Part shown: positions 32,594-41,969 of the stretch, one piece after another
Position numbering within the stretch: the first letter of the stretch is position 1
Layout: every line of letters starts with the position of its first letter
Origin: Exilibacterium tricleocarpae
Lineage (GTDB): Bacteria > Pseudomonadota > Gammaproteobacteria > Pseudomonadales > Cellvibrionaceae
NCBI RefSeq assembly: GCF_007004655.1
Contig: NZ_ML660091.1
Location: forward strand, 186,001 to 250,000
Direction: 5' to 3'
DNA: 64,000 nucleotides
Position numbers and translations under genes: made by a program
The notes under the pieces: generated by a model
What the model was told of the DNA's origin: nothing
Databases searched by the model: none
The model's input: only the letters and a program-made list of their open reading frames with translations

Positions 32594-34900
32594 TCAGAAG
32601 TGATAAGTCACCGTCGCCCCCACCTGCCTTTTTTTGCCAAACAGCGCCACCGGCTGGCGCACCGTCGCAAATGTCTGCGACAACACATTGGTATCGACAT
32701 AGCGAATGCCGCTAATGGCATTGTCGTTATCAGTGAGATTTCTGCCCCAAAACGCAATATCCCAGTGTTCATTGCTGAGGCCGATACGGGCGTTGAGAAT
32801 CTTCGCCTCGCCCAGGTCCATGGTGTTTTGAATCTGCAGGTAGCGGCCGTCGTCGGTGTAGGAATAGTTGGTGTTGGCATAAAAATCAAAACCGGTATTC
32901 AACAGCGCACGGCGGTAGGCAGCGGTCAGGGTATACTGGTGATCGGCCACAAACGGCGGCTCAAAACCGGCAATATCGCTGTCGCCGTAGGCTGAAAAAT
33001 GGCGCCGGGCATCGATGCCTTCCTGAATCTCCGCATCGACATAAGCGTAGGCCAACGACAGTTCCAAACCCTCGATCGGCAGCCAGGTGATATCGAGATC
33101 GAGGCCGTAAATATCCGTGTTACCCACATTGGTGATCGCCGACACCACGTTGCCCTGGTTGCTGATCACTGCCGTCGATAATTGTTGCTCCTCCCAGTCG
33201 TTGTAATAGACCGCGGCATTGACTCGCAATCGATTATCCAGTAAGTCGCTTTTCACGCCTAACTCATAAGTGGTTACGGTATCCGGATCGTAGGCGACCA
33301 GCTCCGGTGCCTGGGCGATAACGGTAGCGCTGTTATTGACGCCACCGGCTTTAAAACCGGTCGCCACGGAACCGTAAAGGGTGACCTCTTCGATAAGACT
33401 GTAGCTCACAGACACGCGCGCGGTGGTTTCATCCCAATCCTCGTCGATATTCTCACTGCCGTTGAGAGGCGCGACCAGAACCGTGCTGTACTCCTCGGTC
33501 AGGACCCTGACTTCCGCACTCAGGGTCATGCGATCGTCAATGTCGTATTCGGTCCAGGCGAATACCGCCTCGCCTTTGCGGTTGGAAGCCGGGTCGTAGG
33601 CGGGCCGCTCGAGGGAAAAGCTGGGGCCGGCACCGCCGGCGCTCGCATCCAGTTCCTTTTCGTCGTAGTAATAGAGGCCAAGCATCCAGCGCAACCGCTG
33701 CTCCGCGGCCGACGCCAGACGCAGCTCAGCCGAATTGAATTCGGTATCACCCCAACTGAGAGAATTCCAGTCCTCGGCGCCGCGAATGTAAAAACCGGGG
33801 TTGGGGCCGCCGGGCACGAACACCCCGCCCACATCGGGCATACCATCCACTTCCGTGGAGGAGTATGTCTGATCGTTACCCAGGCGTTGCTGAATATCGG
33901 TGCGGGCGACAATGGCCGTCATTTCCATCGCGTTGGGCAGCAGGTAGTTAACGGTCAGGTCCCAGCGCTCGGTATCGCGGGCGGTGCCCGCCTTGCCGCC
34001 GAGCAAGTCCGTATCGGCGGAAACGGGGCCGGCATCGTTGGCAGGCAGTTCGCCGCACCACCAGGTAACGGTGCCGCCGAGTTCGCAGGCATTGGCGGGG
34101 CTGCTGATATTGCGACCGGCAAACAGTGAATCGTCGACGCTTTCATTGCCGTAGTTGAGAATAAATTCGAGATCCTCGGTAGCGGCATAGACGATGCCGA
34201 GCGTGAAACTGTCGGTTTCTTCGGAACCGAACAGGTAGCTGCTGTCGGGGTCGCGATACTGGCCGTCAACGCTGTTGACATCGAAGCCGGCGCGAAAATA
34301 CAGGGTGTCGGCAATAATCGCACCGCTGACACCACCCAGATAGGCCTCGTAGTTATCTTCGCCGGCGGAGACGGACAAGCGGGCATCCATCTCATTGTCG
34401 GGACGCCTGCGCACGTAGTTGATCGCGCCGCCGAATGTCGAGCGGCCGTAGAGCGCACTCTGGGGGCCTTTCACGACCTCAACCCGCTCCAGGTCGCTGA
34501 GACTGGTGGCCAGTACCGAAGTCGTTTGGTAGACACCGTCGATAAACACCGCCACCGGCTGTTCGATGGCGGTGGCGGTGTTGGACATGCCGCGGATGGT
34601 CGGGCGCTCAGCGGCGCGGCCGAATTCCGCACCGTAGGTCAGTCCGGGCGTGGCATTGGCGATATCGCGAATATCCATCATGCCGTTGGCCTGAATGTCC
34701 GCTGCGGAAAACGCAGAGATCGCCAGCGGCACCTCCTGCAGTGATTCGGATCGTTTACGGGAGGTGACCACGATTTCCTCGAGCAGGTTTTCCGCCTGTT
34801 CATCGCCCTGTGCCAATGCCGGTGCGCCGATACCGGCGGCCAGTTGGATGCCGATCACCGCGCCGACGGCAACGCTGACACGTTTTCTACTGATGTTCAT
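32594..34900 (-). CDS. TonB-dependent outer-membrane receptor (first of two)
   Basis: The start at 34900 (MNISRKRVSV), preceded by GGGGAGCAAA, is preferred over an upstream ATG; the product is 768 aa with a signal peptide ending at GAPALAQG. The mature N-terminus carries a TonB-box-like segment (LLEEIVVTSRKRSESLQEVP) and a plug domain (DIRDIANATPGLTYG, RVEVVKGPQSALYGRSTFGGAINYV), then a 22-strand barrel ending in the aromatic YHF. It belongs to the 'IEEIVVTARKR' receptor group common in marine and sphingomonad bacteria that import hydrophobic or aromatic compounds. It is adjacent to a second, dissimilar receptor in the same direction, 86 nt away. Confidence 0.92.
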   Translation of the reverse strand: MNISRKRVSVAVGAVIGIQLAAGIGAPALAQGDEQAENLLEEIVVTSRKRSESLQEVPLAISAFSAADIQANGMMDIRDIANATPGLTYGAEFGRAAERPTIRGMSNTATAIEQPVAVFIDGVYQTTSVLATSLSDLERVEVVKGPQSALYGRSTFGGAINYVRRRPDNEMDARLSVSAGEDNYEAYLGGVSGAIIADTLYFRAGFDVNSVDGQYRDPDSSYLFGSEETDSFTLGIVYAATEDLEFILNYGNESVDDSLFAGRNISSPANACELGGTVTWWCGELPANDAGPVSADTDLLGGKAGTARDTERWDLTVNYLLPNAMEMTAIVARTDIQQRLGNDQTYSSTEVDGMPDVGGVFVPGGPNPGFYIRGAEDWNSLSWGDTEFNSAELRLASAAEQRLRWMLGLYYYDEKELDASAGGAGPSFSLERPAYDPASNRKGEAVFAWTEYDIDDRMTLSAEVRVLTEEYSTVLVAPLNGSENIDEDWDETTARVSVSYSLIEEVTLYGSVATGFKAGGVNNSATVIAQAPELVAYDPDTVTTYELGVKSDLLDNRLRVNAAVYYNDWEEQQLSTAVISNQGNVVSAITNVGNTDIYGLDLDITWLPIEGLELSLAYAYVDAEIQEGIDARRHFSAYGDSDIAGFEPPFVADHQYTLTAAYRRALLNTGFDFYANTNYSYTDDGRYLQIQNTMDLGEAKILNARIGLSNEHWDIAFWGRNLTDNDNAISGIRYVDTNVLSQTFATVRQPVALFGKKRQVGATVTYHF

Positions 34901-34986
34901 TTTGCTCCCCACTCTCTGTGCTTTTTTAGCTGTATTTTTTAACGGTATCTTTACACCACTTTTCACGCTGGGAAATCGATGCGCGA

Positions 34987-37449
34987 TTAAAACGAATAAC
35001 TCAGTTCGAGCCCGTATTGGCGCTGCCGGCGCAGCGCCCCGAAGTAGGCCCGCGGCGCCCCGGTATCGGCCCCGGTGACCTGGGTTGCGGTATTGAGTGA
35101 ACTGAATGCGAAGTAAGGCACCTGCAGCCAGCGCGTCACCATGGGCACCGCGTCCTCGTCGGTCAGGTTGCGACCGAACAACATTAGTTTCCAGTTGTCG
35201 GCCTCCAGGCCGATACGGGCACCCACCAAGGTGGCTGCAGGTGCGTAAATCAAGTTGTGTACCTGGGCAAATTTTTTCGACTCGTAACTGACATCGACGC
35301 CGGCAAAGAAGGCGATACCGCCGCCGAATACCGGCCGGCGGTAATCGATAAAGGCGCTGGCCTGGTGTTTTGACGCCAGGGGAAACTGCTTGCCTTCAAT
35401 GGAGCAACTGCCGTTGCCGGTCAGGTCCAGTGAGGTCGCCTCGTCGCCGGTAAAACGGCCGCCGCCGCTGGTCAGGGTCCACTGAAATTCGTCGCAGCCA
35501 TCGGTAAATTCGGTGTCGGCCAGCGCGTAGGTCACCCCGGCCTCCAAATTCCGGGCCAAGGCCGCCCGCAGTTCGATCTCAATACCGCTGACCTCTCCTT
35601 CCCCCTGGTTGGTGGCGATGGAATTCAAAGCGCCGCCGGGATCGGCAAGCGGTGTGGTCAACTGCACGTCGCTGACCTCGATAAAAAACAACGACGCATT
35701 GGCCTTGACCCGCCCGCCCCAGAGAATGGACTTGATCCCGGCTTCATAGTTGGTGGACTCTTCCTGCTCATAGGTGGGCTGGCCGACACTGGCGCCGTCA
35801 GCGCCGTTAAAGCCACCGGGCTTGGCGCCCTCAGAGTAGATACCGTAGAGAATGACGTTTTCATTGAGCCGGTAATTGAGCGTGAGCCGCGGGGTAAAGC
35901 TGTACCAGGTGTCGCTGTCTTCAAAGTCAATGGCGCCGCTGTCGGTGTCCAGATCCGTCAGCGCCTTGGTCTCCTGCGCGTAGCGCGCTTCGGCGGTGAC
36001 GGTCAGCGCCTCACTAACATCGTACTCAACGGAGGCGAATGCCGCCTGGTTCTCCAGCTGCTCTTCACTGTCCGGCAAACCGCTGCCGTCGGTAAACGTG
36101 ATATCGAAACCGTCCCGCTCTTCATCGTAATAAAAAGCCCCAAGCATCCAGCGCAGATTCTCTTCCGCCGGCGACTGCAGGCGCAACTCGACGGAGTAGT
36201 CCTCGGTATCGGCGCCGCTCGAAAGCGCAAAAAAACTTTCCTCGAGGGCGTCAATGGCCGGCGGGGTAAATTTGAAGCTGAGCGAACTGTGATCGCTGTC
36301 GGAGCCGGTTTTCAATTCCTCGTCGCGCCAGGCAAGCGCGCCGGTGAGACTGTACCCCCCTGGCAACTCGATATCCGCCAGCAGGCTCGTCAACAACAGT
36401 TCGCGCTCCACGCCGTCGAAAGCGGTGCCGTCGGTGAGCGCATAAGCATTGCCGAAGAACGTGCTGCCGGTGGCCGGCACGCCGGCCACCAGGTTGGGCA
36501 CGCCGTCGGCATCGTCGCCGTCGTTGAGTGCTATCGGCGCCGGCTGCAGGGCACCACAAAAATACTGGAAGTTGTTGCTGCTGCCGCTAAACGGGAAGGA
36601 CGCGAGCGAACGCAGCCCGGGAAAACAGTTGTTGCGCGCCGCCGACTGTAAAAAAAGCGGCCGGGTACCGTCATCATCTTCCTGGTACTGGGTGCGCCAG
36701 CGTATCCGCAGGTTCTCATTCGGCGACCAGTCGAGTACGCCGCTGATCGATTGGGTCGACTCATCCCCCACCGCCTCGCCGGTCACGGTATTGTCCCACT
36801 GGCCGTCAAACTCGTAGCGGCGCAGGCTCAAGCCGGCCCCCAACACGCCTTCGATCAACGGGCCGCTGAAGGTGAGGCGGATATCCTGCTCGCCGTCCTC
36901 GACGATTTTCACGATACCGTTGCCGCTGAACTCAGCGGCCGGACTGCGGGTGACGAAGTTGATGGCACCGGAGTAGGTGTTACGGCCATAGAGAGCACTT
37001 TGGGGCCCTTTGATCACCTCGACCCGCTCCACGTCGCCCAGGTCCAGGCCCTGGATATCGCCGGGGTAGTAGACGCCGTCGACAAAATAGGCCGCACCGG
37101 ATTCCACCCCGAACTGCACGCCCGCCAGCACATTGCCGAGACCCCGGATCACCGGCCGCTCGGTGGCGCGCCCGAACGCTTTGGAAAAACTCAGCCCCGG
37201 TGCAAAGCGGGCGACATCGTCGATACTGTTGATATCGAGGTTGTCGATGGTACTGGCATCGAAGGCGGATACCGCCATGGGGATGTCCTGCAACGACTCC
37301 TCGCGCTTGCGCGCCGTTACCACCACTTCCTCCAACTCGATGGTCTCAGCGTTGGCCTCTACCGGGACAGGACTTATCAGCCCAACGGCCAAACCGGCGC
37401 CGCAAAACAGCCTGCCGGGCAACCCGGACAGTGTTTGGTTGTTCTTCAT
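34987..37449 (-). CDS. TonB-dependent outer-membrane receptor (second of two)
   Basis: The start at 37449 (MKNNQTLSGLPGRLF) has an excellent GGAGGAG site, and the product is 820 aa. The signal peptide ends near VPVEANA. The TonB-box/plug region reads IELEEVVVTARKREESLQDIP, DVARFAPGLSFSKAFGRATE and RVEVIKGPQSALYGRNTYSGAINFV; the barrel ends LELSYSF, a typical terminal beta signal. The putative 16-bp operator at 37646 lies 197 nt upstream, linking substrate uptake to the enzyme operons. The two receptors share the same plug logic but different barrels, suggesting different but related ligands. Confidence 0.93.
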   Translation of the reverse strand: MKNNQTLSGLPGRLFCGAGLAVGLISPVPVEANAETIELEEVVVTARKREESLQDIPMAVSAFDASTIDNLDINSIDDVARFAPGLSFSKAFGRATERPVIRGLGNVLAGVQFGVESGAAYFVDGVYYPGDIQGLDLGDVERVEVIKGPQSALYGRNTYSGAINFVTRSPAAEFSGNGIVKIVEDGEQDIRLTFSGPLIEGVLGAGLSLRRYEFDGQWDNTVTGEAVGDESTQSISGVLDWSPNENLRIRWRTQYQEDDDGTRPLFLQSAARNNCFPGLRSLASFPFSGSSNNFQYFCGALQPAPIALNDGDDADGVPNLVAGVPATGSTFFGNAYALTDGTAFDGVERELLLTSLLADIELPGGYSLTGALAWRDEELKTGSDSDHSSLSFKFTPPAIDALEESFFALSSGADTEDYSVELRLQSPAEENLRWMLGAFYYDEERDGFDITFTDGSGLPDSEEQLENQAAFASVEYDVSEALTVTAEARYAQETKALTDLDTDSGAIDFEDSDTWYSFTPRLTLNYRLNENVILYGIYSEGAKPGGFNGADGASVGQPTYEQEESTNYEAGIKSILWGGRVKANASLFFIEVSDVQLTTPLADPGGALNSIATNQGEGEVSGIEIELRAALARNLEAGVTYALADTEFTDGCDEFQWTLTSGGGRFTGDEATSLDLTGNGSCSIEGKQFPLASKHQASAFIDYRRPVFGGGIAFFAGVDVSYESKKFAQVHNLIYAPAATLVGARIGLEADNWKLMLFGRNLTDEDAVPMVTRWLQVPYFAFSSLNTATQVTGADTGAPRAYFGALRRQRQYGLELSYSF

Positions 37450-37645
37450 GCTGCTCTCCTCCCGCAGGCCTCTCGCCGGCCTGCTAGTGCCCGTCCCTGG
37501 TTTAGCGCTGTAACTGCTTGCGGCCCCGCGACGACTTGCGGTGTACCCCGGCCGGTGGTAATGATCCCGCCGACCCTGCCGCAGCCGGGTGGCACGCTTG
37601 TTTCGCGCCTCCCTGTTTTGCATGTTATTGTTTTTCGCTTTAAAT

Positions 37646-37661
37646 GTTATATATCTATATC
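37646..37661. promoter_or_regulatory. Putative operator GTTATA-N4-TATATC
   Basis: A 16-bp palindrome (spacer TATC) lies in the 378-bp divergent region between the TonB receptor (start 37449) and the Crp/Fnr gene (start 37828). It is one of the members of the shared G(A/T)TATA-N4-TATA(A/T)C family. The rest of the region shows only AT-rich promoter-like sequence. Confidence 0.55.
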
Positions 37662-37827
37662 ATTATGTAATTAATCATTTATCGTAGAGAAATGCAACCC
37701 CCGGCCTATGAAAAAATCGTCTTTACAGCGGTTTTGAAAACACGTTCCTGAACACACAGTGGATTGACGGACCGCCGCCGGCGGCAAATAATCTGAACCC
37801 TTATCGAGCAGGAGAAGGCCGAGGCCC

Positions 37828-38523
37828 ATGTCGAAACGCGCCGAGCCGCTGAGCCGGGATATGCTGAGTAGTGACTGTGTCCTGTTTCGCGGGCTGAGCG
37901 GCGTGGAACTCGAGCGGGTGGCCGCTATCGGGCAGCTACAGGAAATCGAGGGGCACTGCTATCTGTTTCACCAGCACACGCCGAGCCAGCGGGTTTACAA
38001 CCTGATCTCGGGCGCGGCCATGGTGGAGCGTACCTCCAGCGGCGGCCAGCGGCAGATACTGGCGTTTCTGTTCCCCGGTGATTTTGTCGGTATGACCCAC
38101 TCCGATCATCTCGAATACAGTGTCCGGAGCCTGCGTCTTACCCGGCTCTGCGAGTTCCGGCAGCAGCGACTGCTGGCGCTGGCCGAGGAACTGCCAATCC
38201 TCAAAACCAATGTCAAACAAGTGGGGGCCAATATACTGGCCCGGGCGCTGGACCAGATTTACATTCTCGGCAAGAAGAAAGCCCACGAGCGACTGTGCTT
38301 TCTGTTTATGCAGTTGCTGGAACGCCTGCCGGGCGCCTCGCCGGCGCGCATCGACCTGCCCATGAGCCGCCAGGATATCGCCGATTATCTGGGCCTGACT
38401 ATCGAGACGGTCAGCCGCTCGCTGGCGCGCCTGAAACAGGAGGGTTTGATTGCCGCGCCGTCGCCACAGCGGTTGCAGATTGTGGACCTCGAACACACCC
38501 GGGCACTGGCCAGTGCCGATTGA
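37828..38523 (+). CDS. Crp/Fnr-family transcriptional regulator
   Basis: The 231-aa protein has a cyclic-nucleotide-binding-like beta barrel (about 15-130: YLFHQHTPSQRVYNLISGAA, RQILAFLFPGDFVGM) and a C-terminal winged helix with LPMSRQDIADYLGLTIETVSRSLARLKQEGLI. The recognition-helix motif ETVSRSLARLKQ is Fnr/FixK-like. There is no four-Cys [4Fe-4S] motif and the cAMP-phosphate pocket is not evident, so the signal is unknown. GGAGAAGGCCGAGGCCC precedes the ATG. It is divergent from the TonB receptor gene and may regulate it. Confidence 0.92.
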   Translation: MSKRAEPLSRDMLSSDCVLFRGLSGVELERVAAIGQLQEIEGHCYLFHQHTPSQRVYNLISGAAMVERTSSGGQRQILAFLFPGDFVGMTHSDHLEYSVRSLRLTRLCEFRQQRLLALAEELPILKTNVKQVGANILARALDQIYILGKKKAHERLCFLFMQLLERLPGASPARIDLPMSRQDIADYLGLTIETVSRSLARLKQEGLIAAPSPQRLQIVDLEHTRALASAD

Positions 38524-38917
38524 AACTGCGTGAACCTGATACCATCCCAGTCAGACCTTCCAACCACTGAAGAGTCTGGCCGCCAGGTTTGCAACAGCTC
38601 TCGCCGGATTGTTTTTTAATACCCGTTCGGAACGGATTTCCTTCCCCTCTCGCAAAACCATCGCCCGCATCCAGGCACCGGACTCTATCCAAGGGGTTGC
38701 CGGTTACCAAAGTCGGCAAACGTTGGTCATCAACCAGTACCCTGTAGTGCGGTAGTCGGATGACTCTTACCCCGCAGAGGCTGTAGATGCCACTCATAAG
38801 TAGTCTTGCGCCGGATTTCTGCTTTTTCTTGACATCTGGCGCTGGACCCACGTTAGCCGAAACCACTACTATTGTGGGAAAAAATCTATATATACCGGTC
38901 ATTTAGGCGCTGTAAAC
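38524..38917. other. 394-bp intergenic region without a recognisable gene
   Basis: Apart from an AT-rich stretch (38870-38897, CTATATATACC) that could be the promoter of the diguanylate cyclase gene, I see no gene, repeat or terminator. Confidence 0.4.
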
Positions 38918-40000
38918 ATGCAAGAGGATGCATCCCAAGACACTATCGATCACCATCACCCGTTCGGGGAAGTCAAAGCCGCTGAAGAAAACCGTCGTAT
39001 TTATGTGACCCGCATAGTGCTTTGGGTCAGTCTCGGGTATACGCTGGTGTTTGCCAGTATTGCCTATCTGTCAGAGGACACAGGGATACTGACCTTCCTG
39101 TTGAGCTACGCCACTGCCCTGTTGTTGTCACTGGCCATCCTCTACAGCACCCGCGGCTATATCCTGTCGGCGGGCGTGGCCACCTTTGCCATCTGTCTGT
39201 TGTTTTTCTACCTGCTGGTCTCCGGCGGCGTCAACCGCACCGCCCTGATGTGGAATTTATCGCTGGCCCCGATCTTCGTGTATATGTGGGGATATCGCAC
39301 CGGCACCGCGGTCGCCTGCCTGGTGGGCGCGGTGGCCTTTTTGCTGCTCTACACCGATAACAGCGTGCTGCAGGCGAATTACGACCTCGCTGCCAAAAAT
39401 CGCTTTCTGCCCGCCTACGGCTTTCTGGTGGCCCTGTCGGCCATTCATGATTTCGCCAGCTTTCGCCTGCAGCGAAAATTTATCTCGGTATCGCGACGGC
39501 TTGAGCATATCGCCAACACCGATGTGCTGACCGGACTCAAAAATCGCCGCAGTACGCAACTGTTGCTCTCCGCCGGCGACGATACCCGCACCATCGGCGA
39601 CAACGGCTACGCCATTATTATCGGCGATATCGACTACTTCAAACGGGTCAATGACAGCTTCGGCCACGAGTGCGGTGACAAGGTATTAAAACGGGTTGCA
39701 CAATGCCTGCGGGACAATATGCGCAACGAGGATGTGGTGGCGCGCTGGGGCGGAGAAGAGTTTTTGATCATCCTCCCCAACACCGATTTAGTCGGCGCCA
39801 AGCGCTTGGCCGACAAGCTTTGCGCGGTGGTGCAGGCGCTGGAAATCGAGTACCAGTCCCATCAAATAAAACTGACCATGAGTTTCGGCGTTGCGGCCTC
39901 GGACACCGTTGGGGTCGACTACGACAGTGTTTTAAGGACCGCCGACAAGCGCTTGTACCAGGCCAAGGAACGGGGCAGAAACTGTGTCGTTGTGACTTGA
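38918..40000 (+). CDS. Membrane-bound diguanylate cyclase (GGDEF)
   Basis: The 360-aa protein has about five or six hydrophobic segments in residues 25-180 and a C-terminal GGDEF domain (about 195-360). The active-site loop is GGEEF at 278-282 (RWGGEEFLIILP), a functional variant, and GDIDYFKRVNDSFGHECGDKVL holds the metal Asp. An RxxD inhibitory site (RNED, 269-272) stands five residues before the loop, so c-di-GMP feedback is likely. It makes c-di-GMP from two GTP at the inner membrane. No strong ribosome-binding site precedes the ATG. A 13-bp tandem repeat starts within its last codons. Confidence 0.93.
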   Translation: MQEDASQDTIDHHHPFGEVKAAEENRRIYVTRIVLWVSLGYTLVFASIAYLSEDTGILTFLLSYATALLLSLAILYSTRGYILSAGVATFAICLLFFYLLVSGGVNRTALMWNLSLAPIFVYMWGYRTGTAVACLVGAVAFLLLYTDNSVLQANYDLAAKNRFLPAYGFLVALSAIHDFASFRLQRKFISVSRRLEHIANTDVLTGLKNRRSTQLLLSAGDDTRTIGDNGYAIIIGDIDYFKRVNDSFGHECGDKVLKRVAQCLRDNMRNEDVVARWGGEEFLIILPNTDLVGAKRLADKLCAVVQALEIEYQSHQIKLTMSFGVAASDTVGVDYDSVLRTADKRLYQAKERGRNCVVVT

Positions 40001-40123
40001 TACAGTGACTTGATGCAGTGACTTGATGCAGTGACTTGATGCAGTGACTTGATGCAGTGACTTGATGCAGTGACTTGATGCAGTGACTTGATATAGCGAC
40101 TTGATACAGTAACTTGATATTGC
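39994..40123. repeat. Ten-unit 13-bp tandem repeat GACTTGATGCAGT
   Basis: Units start at 39994, 40007, 40020, 40033, 40046, 40059, 40072, 40085, 40098 and 40111. Six of them (40007 to 40084) are identical GACTTGATGCAGT and the outer ones diverge; a weak eleventh follows at 40124. The array includes the diguanylate cyclase stop codon (39998-40000) and ends 25 nt before the HD-protein stop. Each unit contains a TGA, so slippage cannot extend the protein. Confidence 0.95.
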
Positions 40124-40147
40124 CAATTGATGCCGGGGCGGCCGCTC

Positions 40148-40720
40148 TCAGGCAAGTCCCAGTTTCGCTTTGTTGTCTTTCAACACATCGATAATGAATT
40201 GGATATGTTCATCCAGTTCCCGCTCCAGCAGCGCCGCGCCGGCGTAAACCTCATTGCGGTCGACAGAGGCGGCAAAGCTTTTATCGCGGAGCTTTTTCTT
40301 GACTGATTTGACCGGCATATCATCGATGCCGGTGGGTCGTACCAGGCTCGCAGCGACGATAAAACCGGTCAACTCATCGCTGGCCACCAGCGCCTTGTCC
40401 AGCAACGAACGGTGCTCCACCCCCCAGCGGGTATAATGGGCGGAGATCGCATAGGCGATCTGCTCCTCTCCCGCCGCCCGCAGCACCTGCACGATCCGGT
40501 CGGGGTGCTGGTCGGGCCAGGCTTCGTAGTCCGCATCGTGCAGCAGGCCGGCAATGCGCCACTGCTCGGGCTCTTCGCCGTAGTGGCAGGCGTAGGCGGC
40601 CATCACCTCCGCCACCGCATAGGCATGTTTGAGCAGGCTGTCGCCTTTGGTCATATCGTGCAGAATGGCTTCGGCGCGGGCAAACTCCACCGGGTCCTCC
40701 TCCTTGCTGTCAAAGCGCAC
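40148..40720 (-). CDS. HD-domain phosphohydrolase-like protein
   Basis: The 190-aa protein starts at a GTG (MRFDSKEEDPVEFARAEAIL); an internal ATG at 40654 is possible but would cut the first helix. The HD motif is visible as HAYAVAEVMAAYA (first His) and RIAGLLHDADYEAWPDQHPD (HD pair), and then YAISAHYTRWGVEHRSLLDKALVASDELTGFI. This size and arrangement match small HDIG-type metal-dependent proteins of unknown substrate. It lies convergent to the diguanylate cyclase and is followed upstream by fbaB in the same direction after 52 nt. A nucleotide or phosphoester substrate is inferred from the fold only. Confidence 0.85.
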   Translation of the reverse strand: MRFDSKEEDPVEFARAEAILHDMTKGDSLLKHAYAVAEVMAAYACHYGEEPEQWRIAGLLHDADYEAWPDQHPDRIVQVLRAAGEEQIAYAISAHYTRWGVEHRSLLDKALVASDELTGFIVAASLVRPTGIDDMPVKSVKKKLRDKSFAASVDRNEVYAGAALLERELDEHIQFIIDVLKDNKAKLGLA

Positions 40721-40772
40721 TTGGCCGTCAAGAGGCGTTTGGCACGCGCCTTAAAAATGTCGGGCGCCGCTC

Positions 40773-41822
40773 TCAGGCAATGGTCACATCGCTATTGAGA
40801 TAGACGTCCTGAATGGCGTTCAGCAATGCCACCCCCTCGCCCATCGGCTTCTGGAACGACTTGCGCCCGGAAATCAATCCCATGCCGCCGGCGCGCTTGT
40901 TGATAACCGCAGTGCGCACTGCCTGGTGCAGATCATCGCTGCCCGAGGGTCCGCCGGAATTGATCAAACCGATACGCCCCATATAGCAGTTGGCCACCTG
41001 GTAACGCACCCACTCGATCGGATGCTCCGGCGCCAGTTCACTGTAAACGCGCGGATGGGTGTGGCCAAATTTCAGGGCGGTATAGCCGCCGTTGCGCTCG
41101 GCCTGTTTCTGTTTGACGATATCCGCCCCGATGGTGGCGGCCAGGTGGTTGGCCTGGCCGGTGAGATCGGCGGCAGTGTGGAAATCGCCCTGCTCGGTTT
41201 TAAACGCTGAATTGCGCAGGTAGGCCCAGAGGATGGTTACCAGGCCGAGTTCATGGGCGTGACTGAACGCCTCGCTCACCTCCTCGATCTGGCGGCGCGA
41301 GTTCTCGGCACCGAAATAGATGGTCGCGCCCACGGCGACCGCGCCCATATCGAACGCCTGGCGCACCGAGGCGAACAGGGTCTGGTCGTACATACTCGGG
41401 TAGGTGAGTTGTTCGTTGTGGTTCAGTTTGACGATAAACGGCAAGCGGTGCGCGTATTTCCTGGCTACGGCGCCCAACACGCCAAGGGTTGAGGCGACGG
41501 CGTTACAACCCCCCTCCAACGCCAGTTCGACAATTGCGGCGGGATCGAAATAAATCGGGTTGGGCGCAAACGAGGCGGCGCCGGAGTGCTCCACCCCCTG
41601 ATCCACCGGCAGTATCGACAGATACCCGGTGCCGCCCAGGCGCCCGTGGTCGAGCAGGCTTTGCATATTGCGCAACACCACGGGACTGCGGTCCATGTCA
41701 CTCATGATCCGGGGCACGTAGTCCTCCCCTGGCAGGTGCAGTGCGGCGCTGTCGATACCGCTGCAGCGATAGCTCAACAAGCTCTCGGCTTCACTACCGA
41801 GCAGTGTCTGGATATCCGTCAT
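40773..41822 (-). CDS. fbaB: Class I fructose-bisphosphate aldolase, FbaB/DhnA type
   Basis: The 349-aa protein matches DhnA-type aldolases, which use a Schiff-base Lys to cleave fructose 1,6-bisphosphate to two trioses. Characteristic stretches are [37 protein letters not shown] (candidate Lys), [18 protein letters not shown] and [13 protein letters not shown], with a C-terminal [31 protein letters not shown] precedes the ATG. It is a central glycolysis/gluconeogenesis enzyme. It lies 52 nt upstream of the HD gene and 147 nt downstream of the DAHP synthase gene, probably with its own promoter. Confidence 0.93.
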   Translation of the reverse strand: MTDIQTLLGSEAESLLSYRCSGIDSAALHLPGEDYVPRIMSDMDRSPVVLRNMQSLLDHGRLGGTGYLSILPVDQGVEHSGAASFAPNPIYFDPAAIVELALEGGCNAVASTLGVLGAVARKYAHRLPFIVKLNHNEQLTYPSMYDQTLFASVRQAFDMGAVAVGATIYFGAENSRRQIEEVSEAFSHAHELGLVTILWAYLRNSAFKTEQGDFHTAADLTGQANHLAATIGADIVKQKQAERNGGYTALKFGHTHPRVYSELAPEHPIEWVRYQVANCYMGRIGLINSGGPSGSDDLHQAVRTAVINKRAGGMGLISGRKSFQKPMGEGVALLNAIQDVYLNSDVTIA

Positions 41823-41969
41823 GCTTTTCCCCTTTTCGACCCCGATTGCCAGTGACTTTTAACCGGCAGTGTTTGAATTAACGGCGTTCAAACCAACGAC
41901 GTTTAAATAGCGGCGTTTGAAGCGGCCGGTCCCAGGGGAATATTACTCTTTCCTGGCCAGCCGACAAGG

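Noticed and set aside
37450-37623. 58-residue N-terminal extension of the second TonB receptor
   Set aside because: The extension is Arg-rich and would hide the signal peptide. The ATG at 37449 is preceded by GGAGGAG and starts a normal signal sequence.
39994-40136. CRISPR-like array
   Set aside because: Units are contiguous 13-mers without spacers, so it is a simple tandem repeat. The minus-strand frames through it (repeating QVTASSH-type peptides) are by-products of the repeat.
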